Shown piece by piece: positions 52,703 to 62,546 of a stretch of 64,000 nt of DNA (positions within the stretch are counted from its first letter, which is position 1; every line of letters starts with the position of its first letter). Both the position numbers and the translations under genes were made by a program. Under the pieces are notes generated by a model that saw only the letters and a list, made by a program, of their open reading frames with translations, was not told the DNA's origin and did no database searches. Origin of the DNA: Geobacillus thermodenitrificans subsp. thermodenitrificans DSM 465 (lineage in GTDB: Bacteria > Bacillota > Bacilli > Bacillales > Anoxybacillaceae); contig NZ_AYKT01000006.1 in assembly GCF_000496575.1 (NCBI RefSeq), forward strand, positions 62,001 to 126,000, read 5' to 3'.

Positions 52703-53431
52703 TTATTTTCTTCGTTCCATTTCAACGATGAATTTGTATCGGTCACCGCGATACACTGATTTCACAACTTCCAGTGGCCGTCCGTCGGTAAGGTATGTGC
52801 GGCGTTCGAGCAACAGCACCGGAGCTCCTTCTTTCACTTGCAAGTGTTCGGCTTCCAGCTTACGGGCGACGGACGCTTCAATCACTTGAACGGCAGTGCC
52901 GATGGCTAATCCAACTTCCTTTTCCATAAATTCATACACGGAACCGTTTACAATCTCGCGCGTCAAATGAGGCGCCAATGCGCACGGAATATAGAGCGTC
53001 TCGAGCGCCATCGGCGAGCCGTCGGCTAAGCGGAGACGGCGAATTTCGTAAAGGGCGTCCCCTTCCTTAACAGCGAGCCATTCGGCCAGTTTCTTTGAAG
53101 CCGGCACCGTTTCAAAGCCAAGAACAACGGTGTCCGGCTCCATGCCACGCGCCCGCATATCTTCGGAAAAGCTCGTCAGTCCTTTAAGCGGCTGCTCAAT
53201 TTTTTTCGCTGCGACAAACGTTCCTTTTCCACGCCGGCGAACAAGGTAGCCGTCGTTGACCAAATTGTTGACCGCCTGCCGAACGGTCATCCGGCTAATA
53301 TCGTACATTTCCGCCAACTCACGCTCAGACGGAATCATCTCCCCTGGCTGCCACTCTCCTTTTTCAATTTTCTCCTTCATATATTGCTCAAGCTGGTAAT
53401 AAATTGGAACAGGAGATTGTTTATCAATCAC
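52703..53431 (-). CDS. nagR: GntR/HutC-family regulator NagR (YvoA)
   Basis: A 242-residue repressor: winged helix N-terminus (about 10-75, PSERELAEMYDISRMTVRQA) and a UTRA effector domain (about 95-235) that binds amino-sugar phosphates. In B. subtilis NagR represses nagAB and nagP. The start is a GTG at 53431 after AGGTGG, overlapping the nagB stop by 8 nt. It gives (M)IDKQSPVPIYYQLEQYMKE, the family N-terminus. The longer ATG reading is nagB antiframe sequence. An operator of the NagR type lies at the operon promoter. Confidence 0.93.
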   Translation of the reverse strand: MIDKQSPVPIYYQLEQYMKEKIEKGEWQPGEMIPSERELAEMYDISRMTVRQAVNNLVNDGYLVRRRGKGTFVAAKKIEQPLKGLTSFSEDMRARGMEPDTVVLGFETVPASKKLAEWLAVKEGDALYEIRRLRLADGSPMALETLYIPCALAPHLTREIVNGSVYEFMEKEVGLAIGTAVQVIEASVARKLEAEHLQVKEGAPVLLLERRTYLTDGRPLEVVKSVYRGDRYKFIVEMERRK

Positions 53432-54182
53432 GGGATTCCACCTGCCGCTGTTCGTTTGGAATAAGTGACAGCGCCTCTTGGTCGGCGATGATCGTGACAT
53501 CCGGATGGAGATGAAGCGCCGAAGCCGGCAGCTCAGGTGAAACGACCCCTTCGAACAGCCGGGCGAGCGCGGAAGCTTTTTCCGCTCCTGATGCGAGCAG
53601 CACGATGCGTCGGCTTCGTAAAATGGTTGCGATCCCCATCGTAATGGCGTGGTGCGGCACGTCATCCAATGACGGGAAAAAGCGGGCGTTCGCCTCACGC
53701 GTTGATGCGGCAAGCTCAACGACATGGGTCATCGACGAAAACGGGGTCCCTGGCTCGTTAAAGCCGATATGGCCGTTGCGCCCGATGCCTAAGAGCTGTA
53801 AATCAACGCCTCCTAGCCCTTCAATCAGCTGCTCATAGCGGCGGCACTCCTCACCTAAATCAGCGGCCAAGCCGTCCGGCACGTGCGTCTCGTCAAGCGG
53901 AATGTCCAGATTCGAAAACAAATGCTCATTCATATAATAGCGATAGCTGTTCGGATGATCCGGACCAAGCCCGACATACTCATCCAAATTGACCGTGCGC
54001 ACAAACTGGTACGATGTTCCGTGCTGCCGATGGTCGGCAACGAGTTCACGGTACACACCGAGCACCGTCGAACCGGTTGCTAACCCGAGAACGGCATTCG
54101 GTTTTTCTTTAACTTGTTGGATGATCATTCTCGCTGCTTGGCGACTCATATCTGCATAGTCCATAGCCTCAATGACTTTCAT
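53424..54182 (-). CDS. nagB: Glucosamine-6-phosphate deaminase
   Basis: Converts glucosamine 6-phosphate to fructose 6-phosphate and ammonia. The 252-residue monomeric type, as in Bacillus, lacks the C-terminal allosteric extension. Motifs: GLATGSTVLG near 38, VNLDEYVGL near 67, and LLGIGRNGHIGFNEPG near 130 with the catalytic His. The ATG at 54182 is 6 nt after GGGAGGG. It overlaps nagA by 14 nt. Confidence 0.95.
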   Translation of the reverse strand: MKVIEAMDYADMSRQAARMIIQQVKEKPNAVLGLATGSTVLGVYRELVADHRQHGTSYQFVRTVNLDEYVGLGPDHPNSYRYYMNEHLFSNLDIPLDETHVPDGLAADLGEECRRYEQLIEGLGGVDLQLLGIGRNGHIGFNEPGTPFSSMTHVVELAASTREANARFFPSLDDVPHHAITMGIATILRSRRIVLLASGAEKASALARLFEGVVSPELPASALHLHPDVTIIADQEALSLIPNEQRQVESRD

Positions 54183-55386
54183 GACCATCCCTCCCTGCCC
54201 CTTGTGGTTCGCTTTGTTGACAGTAAGCAAGTGCGCCGCGGCAAAACGTCATCGCCACCTTGTATTGTTCATCAAGCACGACAACATCGGCGTCTTTCCC
54301 CGGACGCAAACTCCCCTTTCGATCAAGGACGCGAAGCTGTTTCGCCGGATTCCAGCTCGCCATACGGATCACTTCTTCAAGGGTGCAGCCGGTGCAATCG
54401 AGTACACGGCGAAGAGCATCAGCAAGCTTTAACACGCTTCCTGCCAGCGTGCCGTCGGCAAGACGCGCCTCTCCACCGCGAACAGTCACCTCCTGGCCAC
54501 CGAGATCGTATTGCCCATCGCCGAGACATTTAGCGCGCATAGCGTCAGTGATTAAGATGAGCCCATCACTCCTTTTGTTCCGGTAAGCAAAACGAACCAT
54601 CGGCGGCGCAACGTGCAGCCCGTCGGCAATCAATTCGCACATCACTTCATCATGCATGAGCACCGCACCAGCAACCCCCGGTTCACGGTGGTGAATGCCG
54701 CGCATCCCGTTAAATAAGTGGGTGGCATGCGTCACCCCCGCAGCGACCGCCGCTTTCACCTCCTCGTAAACAGCGTCGGAATGGCCGATCGAGGCGACGA
54801 CCCCCGTTTTCTTTAAATAAGCGACAAGATCAAGCCCCCCGTCCCGCTCTGGAGCGAGCGTCACAAGGCGGATATTGCCGCCGGCAACTTCTTGCCAACG
54901 CTGAAACAGTGAAATGTCCGGGTCAGCGAGGTGGCGTGGGTGCTGTGCCCCAGCGCGCTTCGGCGACAAAAACGGCCCTTCCAAATGAACACCGAGCACT
55001 TCAGCCGCCCCAGGATCGTTCTCCCGCTCCATATAACGCGCTACATTCACAAGTGCTGCTTCGATTTGTTCACTCGGCGCCGTCATGGTCGTCGCTAGGA
55101 AGCTTGTTGTTCCTTCCGCCGGTAAAGCGTTGGCCATCGCCTGGATCGCCACTGGCGTCGCATCCATCACATCAGCTCCGGCTGCCCCATGAATATGAAC
55201 ATCAATAAATCCGGGCACGATAGCAAATCGCGGGGACAGTTCGATCACTTCCGCCCCGGCATCGGCCGGGCATAACGACATCGGACCGACATCGGCCACT
55301 TTCTCTCCTTCGATCAACACATATCCTTGGTCAATTTTCCCTGTTTCTGCATACACGACAGCGTTTTTTAACAGCCACCGTTTCAT
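54169..55386 (-). CDS. nagA: N-acetylglucosamine-6-phosphate deacetylase
   Basis: Removes acetate from GlcNAc-6-phosphate. The 405-residue amidohydrolase shows GFIDVHIHGAAGADVMD near 59-75, HLEGPFLSPKRAGAQ near 133 with the metal-binding Glu, and the GHSDA and THLFNGM motifs with further His ligands. The ATG at 55386 follows AGAGAGGG. It is the first gene of the operon nagA-nagB-nagR-nagP-DUF7916. Four of these overlap or nearly touch. Confidence 0.95.
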   Translation of the reverse strand: MKRWLLKNAVVYAETGKIDQGYVLIEGEKVADVGPMSLCPADAGAEVIELSPRFAIVPGFIDVHIHGAAGADVMDATPVAIQAMANALPAEGTTSFLATTMTAPSEQIEAALVNVARYMERENDPGAAEVLGVHLEGPFLSPKRAGAQHPRHLADPDISLFQRWQEVAGGNIRLVTLAPERDGGLDLVAYLKKTGVVASIGHSDAVYEEVKAAVAAGVTHATHLFNGMRGIHHREPGVAGAVLMHDEVMCELIADGLHVAPPMVRFAYRNKRSDGLILITDAMRAKCLGDGQYDLGGQEVTVRGGEARLADGTLAGSVLKLADALRRVLDCTGCTLEEVIRMASWNPAKQLRVLDRKGSLRPGKDADVVVLDEQYKVAMTFCRGALAYCQQSEPQGAGRDGHESH

Positions 55387-55410
55387 GTCGATCCCTCTCT
55401 TTCTATCACA

Positions 55411-55446
55411 ATCATAACATCATATATTCTAGTTGTCTATACCACT
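55411..55446 (-). promoter_or_regulatory. nag operon promoter with NagR operator
   Basis: AGTGGTATAGACAACT (55446-55431, minus strand) matches the B. subtilis NagR dre-type operator (ATTGGTATAGACAACT form) at all but two positions. It overlaps a -35 TAGACA (55439-55434), followed after 17 nt by -10 TATGAT (55416-55411). Repressor binding here would block nagA transcription. Confidence 0.85.
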
Positions 55447-55451
55447 AAACC

Positions 55452-55475
55452 AAAAAAGAGGCGGCCATCCGCCTC
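55452..55475 (-). terminator. Rho-independent terminator of the res operon
   Basis: GAGGCGG-ATGG-CCGCCTC followed by six T residues on the minus strand, 12 nt past the resE stop. Confidence 0.92.
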
Positions 55476-55486
55476 CTTTCACGACG

Positions 55487-57283
55487 TTACATCTCTTTTG
55501 GGCCGTGAGCCGGCAAATAAAATGAAAACGTCGTTCCTTCGTTCAGTTTGCTATGGACGGTAATGCGCCCTTTATGCGTTTCCACGATGTTTTTGGCGAT
55601 AGCCAAGCCGAGTCCGGTGCCCGAGCGGCCGCGCGTCCGCGCTTTATCAGCTTTATAAAACCGTTCAAACACAAACGGCAAATCTTCCTCCGGAATGCCG
55701 GAGCCCGAGTCTTGGACGTGGATGGTCACGCCGTCGCCGCTTCGCTCGATAATTAGACGGACCGTACCGCCCGCTTCCGTATGGCGAATGGCGTTATCGA
55801 TTAAGTTGGTTAACACTTGCTCGATCCGGTCTGGATCGAATGCGATTTCGATGTTCTCGTCGCGAAACTCGGCTGTCAGCTCGATCTGCTTTTCTTTCGC
55901 CAGCCCGTAAAACTTGCGGATCACCCGTTCCACGTAAGGGACGAGCTCCACTTGTTCATATTGCAGCTCGATATGGCCAGCCTCCATACGCGCGAGATCA
56001 AGCAAATCGTTAACAAGGCGGCCCATGCGCAGCGACTCATCATAAATGACTTTTGCCATCTCTTTCTTCTCTTCCTCACTCGCGGCAATGTCATCGATAA
56101 TCGCCTCGCTGTATCCTTGCAACATAGCAATCGGCGTACGCAGTTCGTGCGAGACGTTGGCGATAAAATCTTTGCGCAGCTTATCAAGCCGCCGCTCCTC
56201 AGTCATGTCACGCAAAACAGCGACCGCACCACGCACCATCGTTTTGCCGTATAACGGCGTCATTAAAATGACCCATGTCCGCCCTTGTATCGTCACCTCG
56301 GTGGATTGCTCCTTTTCCTCCCGGACGACGCGAGCGAACAGCTCTTTCACTTGCGGCGGCAGCGGCGCCATCGTTTCCGCATCATTTCCTTGTTCGAAAT
56401 ACCATGCCTGTAAAAACCGCTCCGCCGGCGGGTTCGTAATTAATATTTCCCCCTCACGGCTAAATGTAATGACGCCGTCGGCCATGCTGCTTAAAATGCT
56501 GGCCAGTTGTTCTTTTTCCTGGTTTAATGCGTTAATGTTAAATTGAAGCCGCCGTCCCATTTGGTTAAACGCCATCGCCAGCCCGCCGATTTCATCATTC
56601 GTTAAAATCGGCACTTTAGTGTCAAAATGGCCGCGCGCCACTTCAAACGCGGCTTGGCGCATCTTCCTGAGCGGAGCGGTAATGCGCGTCGACAAGAAAA
56701 AGGCAAAAAACGTCGTCATCACAATGGCGATAAAGGCGGCGAGAAAAATGAGCTCTTTTGTATGTTCGGTTGCATCAGCGATCGCCTCGAGCGACTGGTA
56801 AATGAAAACGGCACCGCGGCTGCCGTCCGGCATCGACATCGGCACGCCGACGATGATCATATCGTGCTGCGGCTTTCCATTTTGTTCCCACTCCGTCGCA
56901 TACAGACGCTTTTTCACCGTTTCTTGGTCAGTCAGCACGCGGCGCAAGTCTGAGTCTTCACGGATGGACGACAGTGGCATGTCTTTCAAGTCTGCCTCGC
57001 CAGGCGAATACCAATAATGCGACTCATCGGCGACAATGATCGCTTTTGAACGATTGTCGACAAGCGTCCAAGCAATCGAACGGGCAAGCTGCTCGTCACG
57101 ATAATCGTGCATCACCTCTGCTACTTTCGTCGCCAGACGGGTTAAATCGTTTTCCGCTTCTTGTACATAGTACTCCTCGAAAAATTTAATAAGCAAAATG
57201 GTTAAAATAAACAACACGCATGAGACGAGCAGCAAAATGGTAAACCATAGTTTCCCAACGACACTGCGAAACAGCCACATCAT
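55487..57283 (-). CDS. resE: Sensor histidine kinase ResE
   Basis: A 598-residue membrane kinase controlling aerobic/anaerobic respiration genes with ResD. Order: TM1 (about 12-34), extracytoplasmic domain, TM2 (about 172-194), HAMP (about 195-247), PAS (about 260-365). The phospho-acceptor His lies in [16 protein letters not shown] near 375. The ATPase has N-box [12 protein letters not shown]1 DSGSGIP and G2 GTGLGLAI. The ATGATG at 57283 overlaps the resD stop by 4 nt. Confidence 0.95.
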   Translation of the reverse strand: MMWLFRSVVGKLWFTILLLVSCVLFILTILLIKFFEEYYVQEAENDLTRLATKVAEVMHDYRDEQLARSIAWTLVDNRSKAIIVADESHYWYSPGEADLKDMPLSSIREDSDLRRVLTDQETVKKRLYATEWEQNGKPQHDMIIVGVPMSMPDGSRGAVFIYQSLEAIADATEHTKELIFLAAFIAIVMTTFFAFFLSTRITAPLRKMRQAAFEVARGHFDTKVPILTNDEIGGLAMAFNQMGRRLQFNINALNQEKEQLASILSSMADGVITFSREGEILITNPPAERFLQAWYFEQGNDAETMAPLPPQVKELFARVVREEKEQSTEVTIQGRTWVILMTPLYGKTMVRGAVAVLRDMTEERRLDKLRKDFIANVSHELRTPIAMLQGYSEAIIDDIAASEEEKKEMAKVIYDESLRMGRLVNDLLDLARMEAGHIELQYEQVELVPYVERVIRKFYGLAKEKQIELTAEFRDENIEIAFDPDRIEQVLTNLIDNAIRHTEAGGTVRLIIERSGDGVTIHVQDSGSGIPEEDLPFVFERFYKADKARTRGRSGTGLGLAIAKNIVETHKGRITVHSKLNEGTTFSFYLPAHGPKEM

Positions 57284-58005
57284 TCGCTCACTGCCTCAAA
57301 CTTGTAGCCGACGCCCCAAACGGTGACGATCATTTTTCCGGCTTGCGGCGACGCCTTATTGAGCTTTTCACGCAACCGCTTAATATGAGTGTCGACGGTG
57401 CGCAAATCGCCAAAAAACTCGTAATGCCATACTTCTTTTAGCAGCTGCTCACGATCAAACACTTTATCCGGCGAGCGCGCTAAAAAGAGAAGCAACTCGT
57501 ATTCTTTCGGCGTCAAGCTCACTTCTTTTCCATCGACCGTCACCCGATGGGCATCATTGTCAATCGTTAAGTGTGGAAACACCAACACATCTTTCGTCGT
57601 CGTCTCCACCGGTGCGTAGGTGGCATTCGCCGCACGGCGCAACAATGCTTTAACGCGCAAGACGACTTCGCGTGGACTGAACGGCTTGACGATGTAATCA
57701 TCGGTGCCAACTTCAAACCCTTGAACGCGGTTCGATTCTTCTCCTTTCGCCGTCAGCATAATAATCGGTGTCGTTTTGTGCTCGCGAATTTCTTTGCACA
57801 CCTCAATTCCATCTTTGCCCGGCAGCATTAAATCGAGCAAAATGACGTCATAGTCGTTCGCCAGCGCTTTCTCAAGCGCTACATTGCCGTCGCCAGCTTC
57901 ATCGATCACATAGTTTTCCCGCTCTAAATACATTTTCAACAGCCGGCGAATCCGTTCTTCATCATCGACAACTAAAATGTGGATTGGTTTTTCTTGTTTT
58001 TCCAT
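57280..58005 (-). CDS. resD: Response regulator ResD
   Basis: A 241-residue OmpR-family regulator: receiver domain (about 8-122) with [10 protein letters not shown], the phospho-Asp in [11 protein letters not shown] near 58 and Lys in [11 protein letters not shown] winged-helix DNA-binding domain follows (about 145-238: [26 protein letters not shown]). The ATG at 58005 is 6 nt after AAGGGTG. It lies 96 nt downstream of resC, wide enough for an internal promoter. Confidence 0.96.
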   Translation of the reverse strand: MEKQEKPIHILVVDDEERIRRLLKMYLERENYVIDEAGDGNVALEKALANDYDVILLDLMLPGKDGIEVCKEIREHKTTPIIMLTAKGEESNRVQGFEVGTDDYIVKPFSPREVVLRVKALLRRAANATYAPVETTTKDVLVFPHLTIDNDAHRVTVDGKEVSLTPKEYELLLFLARSPDKVFDREQLLKEVWHYEFFGDLRTVDTHIKRLREKLNKASPQAGKMIVTVWGVGYKFEAVSE

Positions 58006-58101
58006 GTCAAACACCCTTCCTCACAAGGTGGAAACAATCCCCACTTTCTAGTTTACTGAAAAAACGGATGCTCGCCAATAGAGCATCCGTTTGCCTTGCG
58101 A

Positions 58102-59289
58102 TCAGGTCCCGGCGTACGAGTGCAGCCCGGCGATGACAAGGTTAACCGCCACTAAGTTAAACATGATAATAGCAAAACCGATGACGGCCAGCCACGCGGA
58201 CTTTTCTCCATGCCAACCTTTTGAAAGCCGGAGATGCAAAAAGGCGGCGTAAAACAACCATGTGATGAGCGCCCACACTTCTTTCGGATCCCAACCCCAA
58301 AAGCGTGTCCACGCGATTTGCGCCCAAATCATAGCGAAAATGAGCGCCCCGAGTGTAAACACCGGAAATCCGATCGCTACGGCCCGATAGCCAATTTCGT
58401 CGGCCAAATCCAAATTGACGTTTTTCGCAAGCGGCTGCAACGCCGCTGCAATACGTTTACGCAATACGAGGCGGAGCGCGATGTACAACACCGCCCCAGC
58501 CATCAGTGACCAAATGACGGTGTTCAACTTTTTTGCGTTAATGATCGCCGGCATCTCGACAAGCGGATCCAACCGGCCAGCACTTTCTTTGGCAAGCTCC
58601 CCCTTATGCGGTCCGACGAGCGCTGGCATATGATACTCAACTTCCGATGATTGGTTGTTTTTGTCAATCCACGTAAATTTCGCCTCATATCCGGAAAGCC
58701 CAAACGCCGTTGAAACGATGACAAAGCCGAGTGTCGTCACTAAGCCAAACATGACGACTTCAAGCCAAAACGTACGCTTGGACGGTTTCGACTGATCAAC
58801 AACCCGGATTAAATAAATGAGCCCAGCGACAAAGCTGATGGCCAAAATCGCCTCCCCCGCCGCTGCGGTCGTGACGTGAATGTGCAGCCAATCGCTTTGC
58901 AAAGCGGGAATCAGCGGCGAGATTTCGCGCGGAAACATACTCGCATAGGCGATAATAAGCAACGCAATCGGAAGCGCAAACAATCCAAGCACGCTCAACC
59001 GATAAATGAAATACACGATAATGAAAGCACCAACAAGCATCATGCCAAAAAACGTCGTAAACTCAAACAAATTGCTCACCGGAGCGTGCCCAGCGGCAAT
59101 CCAGCGCGTCACAAAATAGCCGACTTGGGCAAGAAAGCCAATGATCGTCACGGCAATGCCAAACTGTGACCAGCGGTCTTTTCCTTGCTGCTCCTTCCGC
59201 TTATCGCGAATGGCGCCGCCAAAAAGAAACGTGCCGATTAAATATAAAACAAACGAAATATATAGCAATGTGCTGCTAAGCTGTACCAT
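58102..59289 (-). CDS. resC: Cytochrome c biogenesis protein ResC (CcsA/CcsB family)
   Basis: A 395-residue membrane protein with about eight helices. It forms the system II haem export/ligation complex with ResB. The tryptophan-rich haem-binding WWD-like motif is [19 protein letters not shown] near 328-346, and conserved His residues flank it. The ATG at 59289 follows GGGAGGAC and overlaps resB by 14 nt. Confidence 0.94.
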   Translation of the reverse strand: MVQLSSTLLYISFVLYLIGTFLFGGAIRDKRKEQQGKDRWSQFGIAVTIIGFLAQVGYFVTRWIAAGHAPVSNLFEFTTFFGMMLVGAFIIVYFIYRLSVLGLFALPIALLIIAYASMFPREISPLIPALQSDWLHIHVTTAAAGEAILAISFVAGLIYLIRVVDQSKPSKRTFWLEVVMFGLVTTLGFVIVSTAFGLSGYEAKFTWIDKNNQSSEVEYHMPALVGPHKGELAKESAGRLDPLVEMPAIINAKKLNTVIWSLMAGAVLYIALRLVLRKRIAAALQPLAKNVNLDLADEIGYRAVAIGFPVFTLGALIFAMIWAQIAWTRFWGWDPKEVWALITWLFYAAFLHLRLSKGWHGEKSAWLAVIGFAIIMFNLVAVNLVIAGLHSYAGT

Positions 59290-60934
59290 GCGCTTGTCCT
59301 CCCTGTCCGGCTTGTTTTCTTTCTTCGAGCCGATCGGCCGGCATCGTTAAGCCGGTGCCATCGAGCAGGCGATGCAGCTCCTTTTTTAAGCCGAACCAGT
59401 TTTTGTTCGTATGTGCGGCAATCCATAACTCGCCATTCACTCGTTGCACCCAAATACGGCGATGGTTCCAATACATTCCTTGAACCAACCCGAACATGAA
59501 AATCGCGCCACCCACTCCTAAAATCCAAAGCGTGAAATCGCGGCGGACGGTCAAACCAGAGACGTTGCGCGTTTCAAGTTCTGCAAACGCCATTTTATAT
59601 TTGTTATCGCCAAACGGTTCAAGCGTTTGTTGAATGGCGACGAAACTGACCTCCCCTTCCGGTCGGTCAGGTGCATACATTTTAAAGACGAATGCCGGAT
59701 TATTCGGCACGCGTGATTTCGTCGACGGATTCCCATCTTCATCAAATTCAAAGTCAGGAAAATAGCTTAATAGCTCAACACGGTATCCGTTCCCAAGATT
59801 GTATGTTTCTTTTGGGTCATACAAGTCGATCGCTACCGTGCCCAACGTTTTTCCCGACTGCTTATCCGTCAGCTGGAACGACATCGTTTTCGGCTCGTTC
59901 AGCCGAAAATCAACTTGATAAAGCGCGTAATGGTCGAACTTCAGCGGTTCGTTGACGCGAATCGGATATTCTTTCACTTTTTCCAGTTCCGGTTTGGCAC
60001 CGGCGACCGTTGGGCCGACGCGCTTATACAAGACGACATTCGTCTGATAGTTTTCTGCGATCATTCCATCACCGACACGGTCGATGGCAGCGTTAAACAC
60101 TTCATTATCTTCGCCTTTTTTGTACGTATCAAAAATAAACTTTTCGCTTTTTAAAAAATATTGACCGTTAGTTCCGGGGATTTCTTTCGTTTCCCCTTCG
60201 CGAACCCACATCACTTCATCAATGTACATGCCCGGCACTGAGCGGAGCATCGCCCCGATTAAGAAAATGATCAGGCCGACATGATTCACATACGGCCCCC
60301 AGCGGGAAAAGCGCCCTTTTTCGGCCAACAGATGACCGTCTTCTTCCCGGACGCGGTAGCGCTGCTTAGCCAGCCGCTCTTTTAACAGAGCAACCGCTTG
60401 GTCCATATCACTAATGCGCGAGACGCCAAACAGCCGTTGCCGCTCCAAAAAGTGTGGATGTCGTTTCACTCCTTGCCGTTTCAAGGCGCGGTAAAGCGGC
60501 ACGACGCGGTCTAAGCTGCAAATGACGAGTGAAACGCCGATCAAGGCGATGAGCAAAATGTACCACCATGAGCCGTACAAATTGTTAAAACCGAGCTCGT
60601 AATATAGTTTTCCCGCCCAGCCATACTGCTCTTCGTAATAATCAGCCGGATTAACGTTTGGCGGAATATACATTTCTTGCGGAAAAATGGTGCCGATCAC
60701 CGAAGCGATGAGCGTGATGACGATGAGCGCCACCCCGACTTTGACCGACGAGAAAAACGCCCAAATTTGATCGACAATCGTTCGTTTGTATGTTTGTGAC
60801 CGGCGCGCGCTTCCTTCGTAGCGCATATCTAAAAGCGATTTTTCTCCCTGTTCCTCAAGCGGCTTACCGCACGATTCGCAAAACACCGTGCCGTGCGGGT
60901 TAACGTGGCCGCATTCACATTTCACTTGTTCCAT
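59276..60934 (-). CDS. resB: Cytochrome c biogenesis protein ResB
   Basis: A 552-residue partner of ResC in system II cytochrome c maturation. It has membrane helices at about 67-87, 120-140, 220-240 and 485-505, with a large extracytoplasmic domain before the last. The N-terminus carries a zinc-ribbon-like Cys set (Cys6, Cys8, Cys19, Cys22; [10 protein letters not shown] follows). The ATG at 60934 follows GAGGAG. It lies 13 nt after resA. Confidence 0.94.
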   Translation of the reverse strand: MEQVKCECGHVNPHGTVFCESCGKPLEEQGEKSLLDMRYEGSARRSQTYKRTIVDQIWAFFSSVKVGVALIVITLIASVIGTIFPQEMYIPPNVNPADYYEEQYGWAGKLYYELGFNNLYGSWWYILLIALIGVSLVICSLDRVVPLYRALKRQGVKRHPHFLERQRLFGVSRISDMDQAVALLKERLAKQRYRVREEDGHLLAEKGRFSRWGPYVNHVGLIIFLIGAMLRSVPGMYIDEVMWVREGETKEIPGTNGQYFLKSEKFIFDTYKKGEDNEVFNAAIDRVGDGMIAENYQTNVVLYKRVGPTVAGAKPELEKVKEYPIRVNEPLKFDHYALYQVDFRLNEPKTMSFQLTDKQSGKTLGTVAIDLYDPKETYNLGNGYRVELLSYFPDFEFDEDGNPSTKSRVPNNPAFVFKMYAPDRPEGEVSFVAIQQTLEPFGDNKYKMAFAELETRNVSGLTVRRDFTLWILGVGGAIFMFGLVQGMYWNHRRIWVQRVNGELWIAAHTNKNWFGLKKELHRLLDGTGLTMPADRLEERKQAGQGGQAHGTA

Positions 60935-60947
60935 GGCGCAAAACTCC

Positions 60948-61472
60948 TCACGGTTTAATGCTTTCTAGATGCTGCTTAATATCTTCTTTTGTCATTGTGC
61001 CGGTAATGATTTTTTTCACTTTACCGTTTTTGTCAATCAAAAACGTCGTCGGCAGCGGCCCGACGCCATATGCGTTCAACACTTGATCTTGGCGGTCGAT
61101 GACGATTGGAAACGTTAATCCGAACCGTTCTGCAAACTTTTCGACGTTTAGCTTCGGCTCACCGACATTGACAGCTAAAATTTCGACTCCTTGCTTTTGA
61201 TAAATCGGGTACAACTCGTTCATGTACGGCATTTCCCGTTCGCACGGTTTGCACCACGTTCCCCAAAAGTTTAAAAAGACGCCTTTGCCTCGATAGTCTG
61301 AGAGGCGATGTTCACGCCCTTCAAGGTCAGACAGCACAAAATCGGGCGCTGTTGAACCGACAGCGACCGCCGTTTTCTCAGTGAAAAAGTTGGCGTAAAT
61401 CGTATAACCGAGTGCGGCCAACAGCAAGAGCAAAATGACTGTTCTCATCACTAAGCGCTGTTGTTTTTTCAT
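60948..61472 (-). CDS. resA: Thiol-disulfide oxidoreductase ResA
   Basis: A 174-residue membrane-anchored thioredoxin-fold protein that reduces apocytochrome c Cys residues outside the cell. Anchor helix about 10-27. The active site is GTWCKPCE with Cys74 and Cys77; the conserved Glu of ResA proteins (CEREMPY) follows. The ATG at 61472 follows AGGAG. It is the first gene of resABCDE. A candidate -10, a leader hairpin and a 17-bp palindrome lie upstream. Confidence 0.96.
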   Translation of the reverse strand: MKKQQRLVMRTVILLLLLAALGYTIYANFFTEKTAVAVGSTAPDFVLSDLEGREHRLSDYRGKGVFLNFWGTWCKPCEREMPYMNELYPIYQKQGVEILAVNVGEPKLNVEKFAERFGLTFPIVIDRQDQVLNAYGVGPLPTTFLIDKNGKVKKIITGTMTKEDIKQHLESIKP

Positions 61473-61495
61473 CGCTCAAACTCCTTCAGTTTCTC

Positions 61496-61524
61496 ACCCC
61501 CTTACGGTCGATGCCGTAGGGGGT
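61496..61524 (-). promoter_or_regulatory. Leader hairpin upstream of resA
   Basis: ACCCCCTACGG-CATCGA-CCGTAAGGGGGT on the minus strand, a strong stem with one mismatch, 24 nt before the resA start and downstream of the candidate -10. No T tract follows, so it is not a simple terminator. Confidence 0.55.
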
Positions 61525-61555
61525 CTACGTGACAGTTCATAATCTTCCATTTTCC

Positions 61556-61621
61556 ATTATAGCAAAGTCTATTTTTACCCTATCCATGAGGATATGAACG
61601 TTGTGTGACAAAGTTTGTCAC
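61556..61621 (-). promoter_or_regulatory. resA promoter -10 and upstream palindrome
   Basis: A consensus -10 TATAAT lies at 61561-61556 on the minus strand without a good -35. Forty-four nt upstream is the perfect palindrome GTGACAAAGTTTGTCAC (61605-61621). A weak -35 plus an upstream palindrome suits an activated promoter. The binding protein is not identified; spacing does not fit the FNR half-site arrangement. Confidence 0.5.
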
Positions 61622-62352
61622 TATTTCTTTCCCCCGGATTGGGCCATCGTCCGCAACAGCTTCACTTCATGCGGTGACAGTTCACGATATTCGCCGGGGC
61701 GAAGCCCTTTTAAATCAAGAAACGCATACCGTTCCCGCTTCAGCTTCAGCACTTCACAGCCGATCGCCTCAAACATGCGGCGCACTTGCCGATTCCGTCC
61801 TTCATGAATGCTAATCTCGACAATCGCTGTCCGCTTTTTCCGATCAGCTGAGAGCAGCTTCACTTTTGCTGGCGCCGTTATGCCGTCTTCCAACAGCACC
61901 CCTTTCTCAAGCTGTTTCAGCTGCTCGCGTGTCGGGATGCCTTTCACTTTAGCGACGTACACCTTCTCAATCTCATAGCGCGGATGCATCAGCAAATTAG
62001 CAAAATCGCCGTCATTCGTCAACAAGAGCAGACCGGACGTATCGTAGTCAAGCCGTCCGATCGGGTAAATGCGCTGGTGGATGTCTTTAAAAAAGTCGGT
62101 CACCACTTTGCGCCCCTTCTCATCTTTAACGCTCGAGATGACGCCGCGCGGCTTGTAAAGCAAATAGTAGACTGGCTCCTCGCGCTCGACCGGAATGCCG
62201 TCAACTTCCACATCGTCGCGCGGTCCGACTTTGACACCAAGTTCGGTGACGACGCGGCCATTGACCTTCACCCGCCCTTGCAAAATCATTTCTTCCGCCT
62301 TGCGCCTTGACGCAATACCGGCGCGGGCAATCACTTTTTGTAACCGTTCCAT
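61621..62352 (-). CDS. rluB: 23S rRNA pseudouridine synthase RluB
   Basis: A 243-residue enzyme that makes the pseudouridine of 23S rRNA helix 80-93 region (RsuA family). S4 RNA-binding domain at about 1-60 (MERLQKVIARAGIASRRKAEE), catalytic domain after it with the essential Asp in GRLDYDTSGLLLLTNDGD near 99 and GRNRQVRRMFEAIG near 197. The ATG at 62352 follows GAGGTGAGAAGG. It lies between spmB and resA as in Bacillus. Confidence 0.94.
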   Translation of the reverse strand: MERLQKVIARAGIASRRKAEEMILQGRVKVNGRVVTELGVKVGPRDDVEVDGIPVEREEPVYYLLYKPRGVISSVKDEKGRKVVTDFFKDIHQRIYPIGRLDYDTSGLLLLTNDGDFANLLMHPRYEIEKVYVAKVKGIPTREQLKQLEKGVLLEDGITAPAKVKLLSADRKKRTAIVEISIHEGRNRQVRRMFEAIGCEVLKLKRERYAFLDLKGLRPGEYRELSPHEVKLLRTMAQSGGKK

Positions 62353-62518
62353 TTCCTTCTCACCTCTTTCATCATCTTACCCTTTCCATTCGACAGATAC
62401 AAGCATGTCGCTTTTATTTTTATCATCCCAAACTGAGAATCCCCGCTTCCAAGCGTGAACACAGATGCGAGAGCGTTCGACAAGATCAGTAGCGCCTTCT
62501 CTCCCGGTTGGCAGGAAA

Positions 62519-62546
62519 ACAAAAAAATGAGCGCTGTCAGCGCCCA
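62519..62546 (-). terminator. Probable terminator of spmA-spmB
   Basis: GGGCGC-TGACA-GCGCTC (wobble-closed) followed by ATTTTTTTG on the minus strand, overlapping the spmB stop. Confidence 0.65.

Noticed and set aside
61605-61621. FNR or Rex site upstream of resA
   Set aside because: The half-sites are 9 nt apart, not the 6 nt of TGTGA-N6-TCACA, and the sequence lacks the TTGTGAA arms of Rex.
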